Of a DNA stretch of 6,454 nt, positions 1 through 6,142 are shown in pieces. A model generated the notes under the pieces. The model was not told the DNA's origin. It searched no databases and saw nothing but the letters and a program-made list of their open reading frames with translations. The stretch is from NCBI GenBank assembly GCA_027083485.1, contig JALWOO010000283.1:1-6454 (forward strand), written 5' to 3'. This stretch comes from Amylibacter sp. (lineage in GTDB: Bacteria; Pseudomonadota; Alphaproteobacteria; Rhodobacterales; Rhodobacteraceae). How positions within the stretch are numbered: position 1 is the first letter of the stretch; every line of letters starts with the position of its first letter. The position numbers were made by a program, and so were the translations under genes.

Positions 1-14
1 CGCCATAAACACCT

Positions 15-791
15 ATGACAAAAACGACTCCCCTGCCCCCGCATGATTGGCCCGAATTTCAACCCGGCTGGGTTTGGCTCTGCGGGGCAGGTCCCGGAGA
101 TGCGGGGTTGCTAACGCTGCATGGGCTGAATGCGCTGCAACAGGCCGATGTGATCGTTTACGATGCGCTGGTGAATGCCGACATTCTGGGCTGGGCCAAG
201 CCAGAAGCCGAGCGTATTTTTGCCGGCAAACGCGGCGGGCAGGTGTCAGCCAAACAGCAGAATATTTCGCAAATGCTGGTGGAATTGGCGCAGGCGGGCA
301 AGCGGGTGTTGCGCCTGAAGGGCGGCGATCCTTTTGTGTTCGGGCGCGGTGCCGAAGAGGGCCAGACCCTTGCCGATGCCGGAGTGCCGTTTCGCATTCT
401 GCCCGGTATTTCCGCCGGCATTGGCGGGCTGGCCTATGCCGGTATTCCGGTTACCCACGGAGCCATGAACCAATCGGTGACCTTTGTGTCCGGCCACGAC
501 GCCAAAGGCGCGGTTTCCCCGCTGAACTGGCAGGCCATTTCCGACGGATCGCCGGTTCTGGTCCTCTATATGGCCATGAAACACATCGCGCGCATCAGCA
601 TCGCCCTGCAAGCCGCCGGTCGCCCTGCCGGTGAGCCTGTGGCGGTGGTCTCCGGTGCCAGCACAGCGGATCAACGGGTGCTGACAACCACTCTGGATAA
701 CGTGGTTGCCGACATTGAAACCCACGCCATGACCGCCCCGGCCATCATCTGCATCGGGCCGGTCGTTGGCCTGCGCAAAATCCTGAAGTAG
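15..791 (+). CDS. cobA: Uroporphyrinogen-III C-methyltransferase (SUMT)
   Basis: This 258-residue cytoplasmic enzyme transfers two methyl groups from S-adenosylmethionine to C2 and C7 of uroporphyrinogen III, giving precorrin-2, the branch point into cobalamin and siroheme. Both SUMT family signatures are visible: the glycine-rich GAGPGDAGLLTL motif near residues 24-35 and RLKGGDPFVFGRG at about 100-112. PGISAG (130-135) and YAGIPVTH (141-148) follow as expected. The length matches stand-alone SUMT enzymes, and there is no CysG-type dehydrogenase/chelatase fusion, which fits a cobalamin role. The ATG at 15 leaves a short N-terminal tail before the core. No clear Shine-Dalgarno is seen in the 14 bases available, so an upstream gene may be translationally coupled. 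One oddity is Gly149 where the family usually has Arg after the T-H pair. It ends 29 bases before the convergent RTX gene. This CobA is not the ATP:corrinoid adenosyltransferase that shares the name in enterics. Confidence 0.95.
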   Translation: MTKTTPLPPHDWPEFQPGWVWLCGAGPGDAGLLTLHGLNALQQADVIVYDALVNADILGWAKPEAERIFAGKRGGQVSAKQQNISQMLVELAQAGKRVLRLKGGDPFVFGRGAEEGQTLADAGVPFRILPGISAGIGGLAYAGIPVTHGAMNQSVTFVSGHDAKGAVSPLNWQAISDGSPVLVLYMAMKHIARISIALQAAGRPAGEPVAVVSGASTADQRVLTTTLDNVVADIETHAMTAPAIICIGPVVGLRKILK

Positions 792-820
792 GTTTCAACG
801 CACGCGCATCACCGGCGGGA

Positions 821-1171
821 TCAAACGAATTCAAAATCCGCACTCGAAACCGTCGCCACATCAACCCCGAGCAGCGTAATGGTTGTCCCCCCCTGCAATT
901 CAACAAGGGTTTGCGAACTGTCGCCGGTCACGGAGACATCGGCAAAACTCTGCCCTCCGCCAATGCGCAGCAAATCAACACCATCGGTAAAATCCAGAAT
1001 CTTGTCGTTGCCTTCTTTCTCAGCGCCGTTGAATACGAATTTATCGGCACCGGCACCGCCAAGCAGGCGATCATTACCCTTGCCTCCGCTCAGGAAATCC
1101 TTGTGATTACCACCGCGTAAAACATCGTTGCCTTGACCGCCAAACAGCCGGTCATTGCCATTCCCCCCCAT
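821..1171 (-). pseudogene. RTX protein C-terminal portion with type I secretion signal (detached by frameshift)
   Basis: This 116-codon frame continues the RTX protein encoded by 1152-2978. It opens with the same nonapeptide repeats ([15 protein letters not shown], then [19 protein letters not shown]). It then passes into the typical RTX tail: a [17 protein letters not shown] segment, a beta-strand region, and a C-terminus of hydrophobic and acidic residues ending SSADFEFV. That ending resembles uncleaved C-terminal signals read by type I ABC exporters. The ATG at 1169-1171 arises from the shifted reading of the G run, and I see no ribosome binding site for it, so it is unlikely to be an independent gene. 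Dropping one G from the G7 run fuses it as ...LNGG-NGND..., a perfect repeat junction, giving about 718 residues from the 2978 start. I therefore treat it as the 3' part of one split gene rather than a separate small protein. Confidence 0.85.
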
Positions 1172-1328
1172 TCAGCACGTCATTGTGTTTACCGCCATTC
1201 AGCAGATCGCGCCCATTGCCCGCGAAAAGCTTGTCTCGTCCGGCACCGCCCAACAATGTATCATTGCCCGCCCCTGTACTGATACCGTCGTTGCCCCGGT
1301 TGCCATTTACCCAGTCATTGCCTTTGTC
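1034..1328 (-). repeat. C-terminal RTX nonapeptide repeat block
   Basis: Coding repeats of the form GGxGxDxLx run without a break in rhythm across the G7 frameshift. Units include [37 protein letters not shown] and KGNDRLLGG. On the + strand this shows as recurrent CATTGCC/CGTTGCC-type words. In the RTX family these units form a parallel beta-roll that binds calcium in its turns. Confidence 0.85.
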
Positions 1329-2978
1329 CGTTTTCACCACGTTGCGCGCAGCATTTCCGGTGAAATTGGCCGCCCAGTCGCCTGTATATGAATAGTTTTC
1401 AATTCGGGCGATTTTATCTTGCCCTACAGCGGATCCAAGCGCTCCATGAACTCCCTTAACCATATTCATCTCTAAGGTTGCAGGTGTTACCTCGGACCAA
1501 TTAGCTGAATCTTCAGCAAAAGTATCGCGCCCCTTGCCCCCGTCAAAGGTATCCGAGCCACCCCAGTTGTAAAATACGTCATTTCCGGCACCACCATTTA
1601 CGGTGTCGTCTCCGGCACCATCGGACAAAACGTCGTTGCCATTGCCGCCGTTGAGCGTATCGTTGCCATCCCCGCCAGACAAAGAATCTTGACCAGCACG
1701 GCCGATCAGGGTGTCATCCCCGCCCATCCCTTGTATCTCGTTATTTCCGTTATTTCCCTTAAGGGTATCATTGCCGGAGTATGATCCCTTTATATCCTCG
1801 ATGTTTTTCAGCCTATGGGAAAAGGCAATCCCGCCCACTTCACCCTGGGCCGTACCGGCCACCAGATCAACCGAGACCAGATCAACACCATGCCGGTCAT
1901 ATCGCACGCGATCTTCCCCGCCCCCGCCATCTACGCTATCCGCACCAAGTTGAAGGTTGAAATCTTCCCGATTGGCACTGCCGATCAACACATCATCGAA
2001 TGCGGTTGTGTAGAACTGCAACACCCCGCCCCCCGGGGTAATATTCAGCGTATCCTGAAAACCGAAGCCGTCATTGTAAACGACACCGGCAGCCACATTC
2101 AGGTTAAGGGCTTGTGTTGCCACATTATACCCGTTCCAATTGAAATGAAGCCTGATCCAGCTATCCAGGATCAAATTAAAAGTATCGTTTCCCTCTGCTC
2201 CGGCAATTGCTATCCAGTTATCAGGCCCCGCATCAATCGTGAAAGCGTCATTCTTGTCTGTTCCGTAAATGAACAGAGAGCTTTCATTCAGTGGATTGGC
2301 AATATCTATAAAAGTATCCACGCCAGTTGACTTAACAACCGAACCTTGATTTGTGGCTTCGTTGATTGTTACACTTATCCCCGCGGCACTTCGACCATAG
2401 CGAACAAAGGTGGTATCTCCAGCAACGAGATCTGTAAACACATAGGTGTCATTTCCCGCAGACCCAATCGCTAAATCATTAGAACCGCCACCAAAGACAA
2501 TGCGGTCATTCCCGCGCCCCCCTATTACCGTGTCATTAAATGCGGATGTAATAAACGTCATATCTGTCGTCAGGGAAGCCCCGTCATTGGGGCCAATCCA
2601 GGGAACCGTCGCAGAAGACGCATCGAATGTTACCGGAGATGAATTAAACATAGCCAGATAGGGCGCTTGATTTCCCGCACTAATAGCCTGAAGTGCTGTA
2701 AAAAAACCGACGGCGCTCCATGACATGTCGGAAAACGCTGCGAGCGTTACCCCGCCTTGGGAAAAGGATATGCCGGTAATCGTCCCCGCTGACACTTTTC
2801 CAAAGGCATCCAGAGTAAGGCCTTGACCGGTGAAGGTTGTCACCACGCCGGTTGTGGGCTGAAGATACGTGGCCATAGTGCTGCTAGCTCCGCCCAGCAA
2901 CACCGTGTCAAACCCGATTGGGCCAAAAAATGCATCTTTAAAAAAATTGTAATTCGGTCCAAAAAAATCGATTTTCAT
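1152..2978 (-). CDS. RTX calcium-binding protein, N-terminal and repeat portion (frame broken at the 3' end)
   Basis: This frame codes for most of a large, acidic, Gly/Asp/Asn-rich protein of the RTX (hemolysin-type calcium-binding) family, whose members are exported through type I secretion and fold outside the cell on binding calcium. An ATG lies at 2984 and another at 2978. AGGAG (2987-2991) sits 2 bases from the first but 8 from the second, so 2978 is preferred. Residue numbers here count from 2984. Residues 1-148 form a beta-rich N-terminal domain without repeats. A short repeat block follows at 149-182 (e.g. [12 protein letters not shown]), then a degenerate beta-rich stretch to about 400, a dense GGxGxDxLx block at 402-489, a non-repeat segment, and a last block from 553. 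The frame stops as NGGEWQ just after a G7 run, in the middle of a repeat. The rest of the protein continues in another frame at 821-1171. There is no enzymatic domain I can recognise, and no ABC exporter or membrane-fusion gene in the window. GC is lower than in the neighbours. A role as an adhesin, S-layer-like or other surface protein is possible but unproven. Confidence 0.85.
   Translation of the reverse strand: MKIDFFGPNYNFFKDAFFGPIGFDTVLLGGASSTMATYLQPTTGVVTTFTGQGLTLDAFGKVSAGTITGISFSQGGVTLAAFSDMSWSAVGFFTALQAISAGNQAPYLAMFNSSPVTFDASSATVPWIGPNDGASLTTDMTFITSAFNDTVIGGRGNDRIVFGGGSNDLAIGSAGNDTYVFTDLVAGDTTFVRYGRSAAGISVTINEATNQGSVVKSTGVDTFIDIANPLNESSLFIYGTDKNDAFTIDAGPDNWIAIAGAEGNDTFNLILDSWIRLHFNWNGYNVATQALNLNVAAGVVYNDGFGFQDTLNITPGGGVLQFYTTAFDDVLIGSANREDFNLQLGADSVDGGGGEDRVRYDRHGVDLVSVDLVAGTAQGEVGGIAFSHRLKNIEDIKGSYSGNDTLKGNNGNNEIQGMGGDDTLIGRAGQDSLSGGDGNDTLNGGNGNDVLSDGAGDDTVNGGAGNDVFYNWGGSDTFDGGKGRDTFAEDSANWSEVTPATLEMNMVKGVHGALGSAVGQDKIARIENYSYTGDWAANFTGNAARNVVKTDKGNDWVNGNRGNDGISTGAGNDTLLGGAGRDKLFAGNGRDLLNGGKHNDVLNGGEWQ
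1163..1169 (-). other. G7 homopolymer at the RTX frameshift
   Basis: There are seven C on the + strand, read as seven G by the RTX gene. Reading AAT followed by seven G gives N-G-G-E-W-Q-stop. With six G it would give N-G-G-N-G-N-D, which keeps the nonapeptide rhythm into the downstream frame. Homopolymers of this kind are common sites of sequencing error and also of slipped-strand mutation. Confidence 0.9.
1518..1781 (-). repeat. Central RTX nonapeptide repeat block
   Basis: This is the densest repeat array in the RTX gene, at about residues 402-489. Units include [54 protein letters not shown] and GNDVFYNWG. The units match the calcium-binding nonapeptide consensus well, with only scattered substitutions. 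Confidence 0.85.
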
Positions 2979-2986
2979 AATCATTA

Positions 2987-2991
2987 CTCCT
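2987..2991 (-). promoter_or_regulatory. Ribosome binding site that decides the RTX start
   Basis: AGGAG on the - strand lies 8 bases before the ATG at 2978 and only 2 bases before the ATG at 2984. Normal spacing favours the inner start, so the protein begins MKIDFFGP rather than MIMKID. Confidence 0.7.
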
Positions 2992-3012
2992 GTAATTTTT
3001 TCAAAACAGAGA

Positions 3013-3040
3013 GTTATACAAGACTACCAACACACGTAAA
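3013..3040 (-). promoter_or_regulatory. Candidate sigma70-type promoter of the RTX gene
   Basis: On the - strand TTTACG (3035-3040) is followed after 16 bases by TATAAC (3013-3018). These match the -35 and -10 consensus at 4 and 5 of 6 positions. The -10 box lies about 34 bases upstream of the preferred ATG at 2978, leaving a short leader that contains the AGGAG ribosome binding site. The surrounding DNA is AT-rich (22 G/C in 3001-3060). This is a consensus match only. Confidence 0.45.
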
Positions 3041-3075
3041 GATACGCATATAAAATCCCGCAACACCCATAAGGC

Positions 3076-3099
3076 TCAAAATCAGCCATCTAATTTTGA
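3076..3099. repeat. Inverted repeat, 7-bp arms, possible operator
   Basis: TCAAAAT (3076-3082) and ATTTTGA (3093-3099) are perfect inverted copies with a 10-base spacer. This spacing suits a dimeric regulator, and the site lies between divergent genes and upstream of the candidate RTX promoter. A 7-bp AT-rich dyad can also arise by chance. Confidence 0.35.
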
Positions 3100-3215
3100 A
3101 CGTACAGCTCTCCACCATACCCACCAAGAAAAAACTTGGCGGCGGGCGAGAAAAATATCATACCGGCCTCATAACCGGACAATAGACAGTCCACGTCTTA
3201 CACACAGGTGCGCCC

Positions 3216-4475
3216 ATGACCGGCATTATCCTCGCTGCCCCCGGATCGGGCAGTGGCAAAACCACGGTAACGCTCGGGCTGTTGCGGGCGTTGCGCAATC
3301 AGGGGCTGCCGGTGCGATCCGCCAAGAGCGGACCGGATTATATTGATCCGAGGTTTCATGCGGCGGCCAGCGGGGCGGAATGTGTGAACCTTGACGCATG
3401 GGCCATGCAGCCGGACCGGATTCGCGCCTTGGCCGCCGGAGATGCGCCGTTGATCATCGAGGGCGCGATGGGCCTGTTTGATGGCGCGCCGCCCGACGGC
3501 AAGGGTGCCAGTGCCGATCTGGCGCGTATTCTGGGGCTGCCGGTGGTGCTGGTGATGGATGTGTCGCATCAGGCGCAATCTGCTGCTGCCGTTGCCCGCG
3601 GCTTTGCCAATCATTCCGATGTGGATGTGGTGGGCGTGATCCTGAACAAACTGGGCAGCCCGCGCCATGAACGCATGGTGCGCCGCGCACTGGAGCCAAC
3701 CCGCCTGCCGGTGCTTGGCGCGATTCACCGCCAGTTCGGGCTTGAAACCCCGTCAAGGCATCTGGGGCTGGTGCAGGCACAGGAACGCGCCGATCTTGAG
3801 ACGTTTCTGGATCAGGCCGCGCAGATCGTCCGGAATGCCGTAGACATTCCCGCCCTGATGGCCCGTAGCCGCCCCTTGACCGGAGCCGGACAGCCCCCCG
3901 CAATTCTGCCCCCGCCGGCCCAAAACATCACCATCGCCCGCGACGCCGCTTTTACCTTTGCCTATCCACATCTGATTGATGCCTGGCGCGCGCAAGGGGC
4001 GGAAATCACGTTCTTTTCCCCGCTGGCGGATCAGCCCCCCGCGCCGGCGGATCTGGTGATCCTGCCCGGGGGCTATCCGGAACTGCACGCGGGCCGACTT
4101 GCGGCAAACAGCCGTTTTCTGGACGGGCTGCGCGACGCAAAGGCGGTTTACGGCGAATGTGGCGGCTATATGGTGCTGGGTGACGGGCTGGTGGATGCGG
4201 CGGGCACCCGCCACGCCATGGCCGGATTGCTGCGCCTTGAAACCAGCTTTGCCAAACGCAAGCTGCATCTGGGCTATCGGGATTTGCGGCCACTGGGCGG
4301 GCTGTGGGACAGGCCGCTCAAGGCCCATGAATTCCACTATGCCACCACATTGCGCGCCGATGGTCCCGCCCTGTTTGCCGCCCGGGACGCCGAGGCCACC
4401 GCCCTGCCCGACATGGGGCTGCGCGCCGGAAATGTTACAGGCAGCTTTGCACATGTGATCGACTGCGGCGCTTAA
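3216..4475 (+). CDS. cobB: Cobyrinate / hydrogenobyrinate a,c-diamide synthase
   Basis: This 419-residue cytoplasmic enzyme amidates the a and c side chains of (hydrogeno)cobyrinic acid using glutamine and ATP, a middle step of the corrin pathway. The N-terminal ATPase half shows the P-loop APGSGSGKTT (8-17), SGPDYIDP (38-45) and IEGAMGLFDG (81-90). The C-terminal half is a class I-type glutamine amidotransferase: LPGGYPELHA (283-292), the nucleophile elbow YGECGGYMVLG with Cys315, HEFHYA (371-376), and the terminal GSFAHVI whose His413 is the likely triad histidine. Length and domain order fit the CobB/CbiA family, although the C-terminus is short after the histidine. The ATG at 3216 has AGGTG 5 bases upstream (3206-3210), and the P-loop begins at the usual distance from it. 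Its natural partner cobA lies on the same strand but is separated by the reversed RTX gene. The stop codon lies inside a hairpin. Confidence 0.95.
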   Translation: MTGIILAAPGSGSGKTTVTLGLLRALRNQGLPVRSAKSGPDYIDPRFHAAASGAECVNLDAWAMQPDRIRALAAGDAPLIIEGAMGLFDGAPPDGKGASADLARILGLPVVLVMDVSHQAQSAAAVARGFANHSDVDVVGVILNKLGSPRHERMVRRALEPTRLPVLGAIHRQFGLETPSRHLGLVQAQERADLETFLDQAAQIVRNAVDIPALMARSRPLTGAGQPPAILPPPAQNITIARDAAFTFAYPHLIDAWRAQGAEITFFSPLADQPPAPADLVILPGGYPELHAGRLAANSRFLDGLRDAKAVYGECGGYMVLGDGLVDAAGTRHAMAGLLRLETSFAKRKLHLGYRDLRPLGGLWDRPLKAHEFHYATTLRADGPALFAARDAEATALPDMGLRAGNVTGSFAHVIDCGA

Positions 4476-4493
4476 TTCACTTGTTAAGCGCCG
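4466..4493 (+). terminator. Perfect 10-bp hairpin at the cobB stop codon
   Basis: CGGCGCTTAA (4466-4475) and TTAAGCGCCG (4484-4493) are perfect inverted copies around an 8-base loop. The left arm contains the cobB TAA stop. The position suggests a transcription terminator, a 3'-end processing or stability element, or a brake between cobB and the transporter gene. There is no T run after it, so it is not a canonical intrinsic terminator. Confidence 0.4.
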
Positions 4494-4516
4494 TCGTCCC
4501 CGTTACCCGTGACGCC

Positions 4517-5728
4517 ATGACTATGATTGATACCACATATGAAAAGCGCAACGTGATCATTCTGGTGATCGCGCAGGCCTTCATGGGCGCGCAAATGCCG
4601 ATTATTTTCCTGTCCGCAGGGCTGGCAGGGCAATCGCTTGCATCCAATATCTGCTGGGCAACCCTGCCGATTTCGGTACTGGTGTTCGGCTCTATGACCA
4701 CCGCGCCATGGCTGAGCCAGTTTATGCAGCGCTTCGGACGCAAGGCAGGCTTCGCGCTTGGGGCCTTTGCCGGCATGATCGGTGCCAGTATCAGCGCCTA
4801 TGCGCTTTATATCTCCTCTTTCGAAGTATTCTTGATTGGGGCATATTTCTCCGGTATCTATATGTCTGCACAGGGCTTTTTCCGGTTTGCAGCTGCGGAT
4901 ACCGCATCACAGGAATTCAAACCCAAGGCGATTTCCTATGTCATGGCCGGTGGTTTGATGTCGGCGATGATCGGCCCGCAGATTTTCAAATTTACATCCG
5001 AAGCATTTGTAATTCCGTTTTATGGCGCTTATCTGGCGATTATCCTGATCAATCTTGTTGGCTCTTTTCTGTTTTTCTTTCTGAAGATTCCGGTGCTGCC
5101 CGCCCCGAAGGACAAGGAAAGCGCCGGACGTTCCCTGATTGAAATGTTGAAAACACCGCGCATTATCGTGGCGATTATCTGTTCCATGGTGGCCTATTCC
5201 CTGATGAATCTGGTGATGACCTCTACCCCGCTTGCGGTTGTGGGCTGTGGTTTTGACACCGGCACCGCCGCCGATATTGTTACCGGCCATATTCTGGCGA
5301 TGTATGTGCCCAGCTTTTTCACCGGCCACCTGATCGCCCGTTTCGGGGTGCGCAAGATCGTGACACTGGGGTTGGTGATCCTGACCAGCGCCGGTTTTGT
5401 GGCCCTCTCCGGCGTCGAGCTGGGCAATTTCTACATCGCCTTGATCCTGCTCGGGATTGGCTGGAACTTTGGCTATATCGGGGCCACAACAATGTTGGCC
5501 AGTTCCCACTCCCCCGAAGAACGCGGGCGGATTCAGGGGCTGAACGATTTCATGGTATTCGGCATGGTGACCATTGCCTCGCTGTCCTCGGGCGGCTTGA
5601 TGAATTGCTCCGGCGGCGATCCGGTGCAGGGCTGGACCGCGGTCAACCTTGCCATGGTGCCGTTTCTGATGCTGGCCTTTGGCGCGCTGATCTGGTTGTT
5701 CATGCACGAAGACAATGCGCGACAGTAG
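4517..5728 (+). CDS. MFS transporter, 12 transmembrane helices
   Basis: This is an inner-membrane major facilitator superfamily protein of 403 residues from the ATG at 4517, with another ATG two codons later. The frame is open back to a TTG at 4481, but that codon lies inside the hairpin and has no ribosome binding site, and the extra 12 residues do not look membrane-related. No strong Shine-Dalgarno precedes either ATG. I count about 12 hydrophobic segments, six on each side of a central cytoplasmic loop near 191-212. The loop after helix 2 has a motif-A-like QFMQRFGRKAGF (68-79), and the second half repeats it as GHLIARFGVRK (270-280). A further cytoplasmic loop carries SPEERGRIQG (332-341), common in drug- and metabolite-efflux-type MFS members. 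The substrate cannot be assigned. Its position 41 bases after cobB allows a link with corrinoids, but the hairpin between them argues for some independence. Confidence 0.88.
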   Translation: MTMIDTTYEKRNVIILVIAQAFMGAQMPIIFLSAGLAGQSLASNICWATLPISVLVFGSMTTAPWLSQFMQRFGRKAGFALGAFAGMIGASISAYALYISSFEVFLIGAYFSGIYMSAQGFFRFAAADTASQEFKPKAISYVMAGGLMSAMIGPQIFKFTSEAFVIPFYGAYLAIILINLVGSFLFFFLKIPVLPAPKDKESAGRSLIEMLKTPRIIVAIICSMVAYSLMNLVMTSTPLAVVGCGFDTGTAADIVTGHILAMYVPSFFTGHLIARFGVRKIVTLGLVILTSAGFVALSGVELGNFYIALILLGIGWNFGYIGATTMLASSHSPEERGRIQGLNDFMVFGMVTIASLSSGGLMNCSGGDPVQGWTAVNLAMVPFLMLAFGALIWLFMHEDNARQ

Positions 5729-5733
5729 ACCCC

Positions 5734-5766
5734 TTGAGCGCCGCGCCAATGCGCACTACATATAAG
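5734..5766 (+). promoter_or_regulatory. Candidate promoter of the Fe-S carrier gene
   Basis: TTGAGC (5734-5739) is followed after 17 bases by TACATA (5757-5762), and the overlapping TATAAG (5761-5766) is an alternative -10. The site lies in the 63-base gap after the transporter stop and leaves about 25-30 bases of leader to the ATG at 5792. This is a consensus match only. Confidence 0.4.
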
Positions 5767-5791
5767 GCAACTGAGAGAATGGAGCCTTTCG

Positions 5792-6142
5792 ATGTTCGGC
5801 ATCCCCGGAAAACAAGCGGTCACCATGACCGACAAAGCTACGGCGCAAATCCGCAAGCTGATGGATAAAGACAACAAACAGGGCCTGCGCATTGGCGTGC
5901 GCAAGGGCGGCTGTGCAGGCATGGAATACACCATGGATTACGTCGATGACATCGACCCCAACGACGAGGTCATCGAACAGGACGGCGCGCGCATTATGAT
6001 TGCCCCGATGGCTCAAATGTTCCTGTTCGGCACGGAAATCGATTACGAGGTGTCTCTGCTTGAGGCCGGTTTCAAGTTCAAGAACCCCAACGTAACCGAG
6101 GCCTGCGGCTGTGGTGAATCGATCAAATTCGAAGGCATGTAA
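5792..6142 (+). CDS. A-type iron-sulfur cluster carrier (HesB/IscA/SufA family)
   Basis: This 116-residue cytoplasmic protein belongs to the A-type carriers that receive Fe-S clusters from the assembly scaffold and deliver them to apo-enzymes. The three cluster-binding cysteines are present: Cys41 in KGGCAGMEY, and Cys105 and Cys107 in EACGCGES. The 64- and 2-residue spacings match those of IscA. The segment GARIMIAP (65-72) and the FKFKNPNV segment before the CGC motif are also typical. The ATG at 5792 has GGAG (5781-5784) at a spacing of 7. A later in-frame ATG at 5825 lacks such a site. No other suf or isc genes are in the window, so I cannot tell whether it is SufA, IscA or ErpA, and I give no symbol. 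The next gene starts on the last base of its stop codon, so the two are probably translated together. Confidence 0.93.
   Translation: MFGIPGKQAVTMTDKATAQIRKLMDKDNKQGLRIGVRKGGCAGMEYTMDYVDDIDPNDEVIEQDGARIMIAPMAQMFLFGTEIDYEVSLLEAGFKFKNPNVTEACGCGESIKFEGM

Larger units (their letters stand above)
2992..3205. other. Divergent intergenic region between the RTX gene and cobB
   Basis: This AT-rich gap separates two divergently transcribed genes. It holds the candidate RTX promoter (3013-3040), a 7-bp dyad TCAAAAT/ATTTTGA with a 10-base spacer (3076-3099), an imperfect hairpin CCACCAAG-A6-CTTGGCGG (3121-3142), and two close ACCGG/AACCGG copies (3162-3178). I looked for a cobalamin riboswitch, which would be plausible before a cob gene, and did not see the B12-box core. 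No convincing cobB promoter was found. No open frame here looks coding. Confidence 0.6.

Noticed and set aside
1..8. Possible 3' end of an upstream gene (TAA at 6-8)
   Set aside because: Eight bases are too few to tell a real stop codon from chance.
47..634. 195-codon + strand frame within cobA
   Set aside because: It is rich in Arg, Cys and Ala, as expected from an out-of-frame reading of GC-rich DNA, and cobA explains the region fully.
792..820. Bidirectional terminator between cobA and the RTX gene
   Set aside because: The 29-base gap shows no clear stem-loop or T run.
1034..1781. Short recurrent words on the + strand that might suggest a CRISPR or tandem DNA repeat
   Set aside because: The periodicity is 27 bases and matches protein nonapeptides with variable codons. 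There are no unique spacers of constant length between identical repeats.
1815..2330. 171-codon + strand open frame opposite the RTX gene
   Set aside because: It lies wholly antisense to the RTX coding region, has no ribosome binding site or family resemblance, and its content follows from the RTX codons.
3041..3215. Possible cobalamin riboswitch before cobB
   Set aside because: No B12-box-like conserved core or suitable multi-stem layout was seen, and the gap is shared with a divergent gene.
3753..4454. 233-codon - strand frame opposite cobB
   Set aside because: It is an antisense shadow with no recognisable motifs. The sense strand encodes a full CobB with all motifs.
4907..5749. 280-codon - strand frame opposite the MFS transporter
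   Set aside because: Its His/Gln/Gly-rich composition is what the reverse of hydrophobic codons gives, and no domain is visible.
5713..5754. 8-bp direct repeat CAATGCGC at 5713-5720 and 5747-5754
   Set aside because: It is short and GC-rich, with one copy inside the transporter coding end. It is probably chance and has no insertion between the copies.
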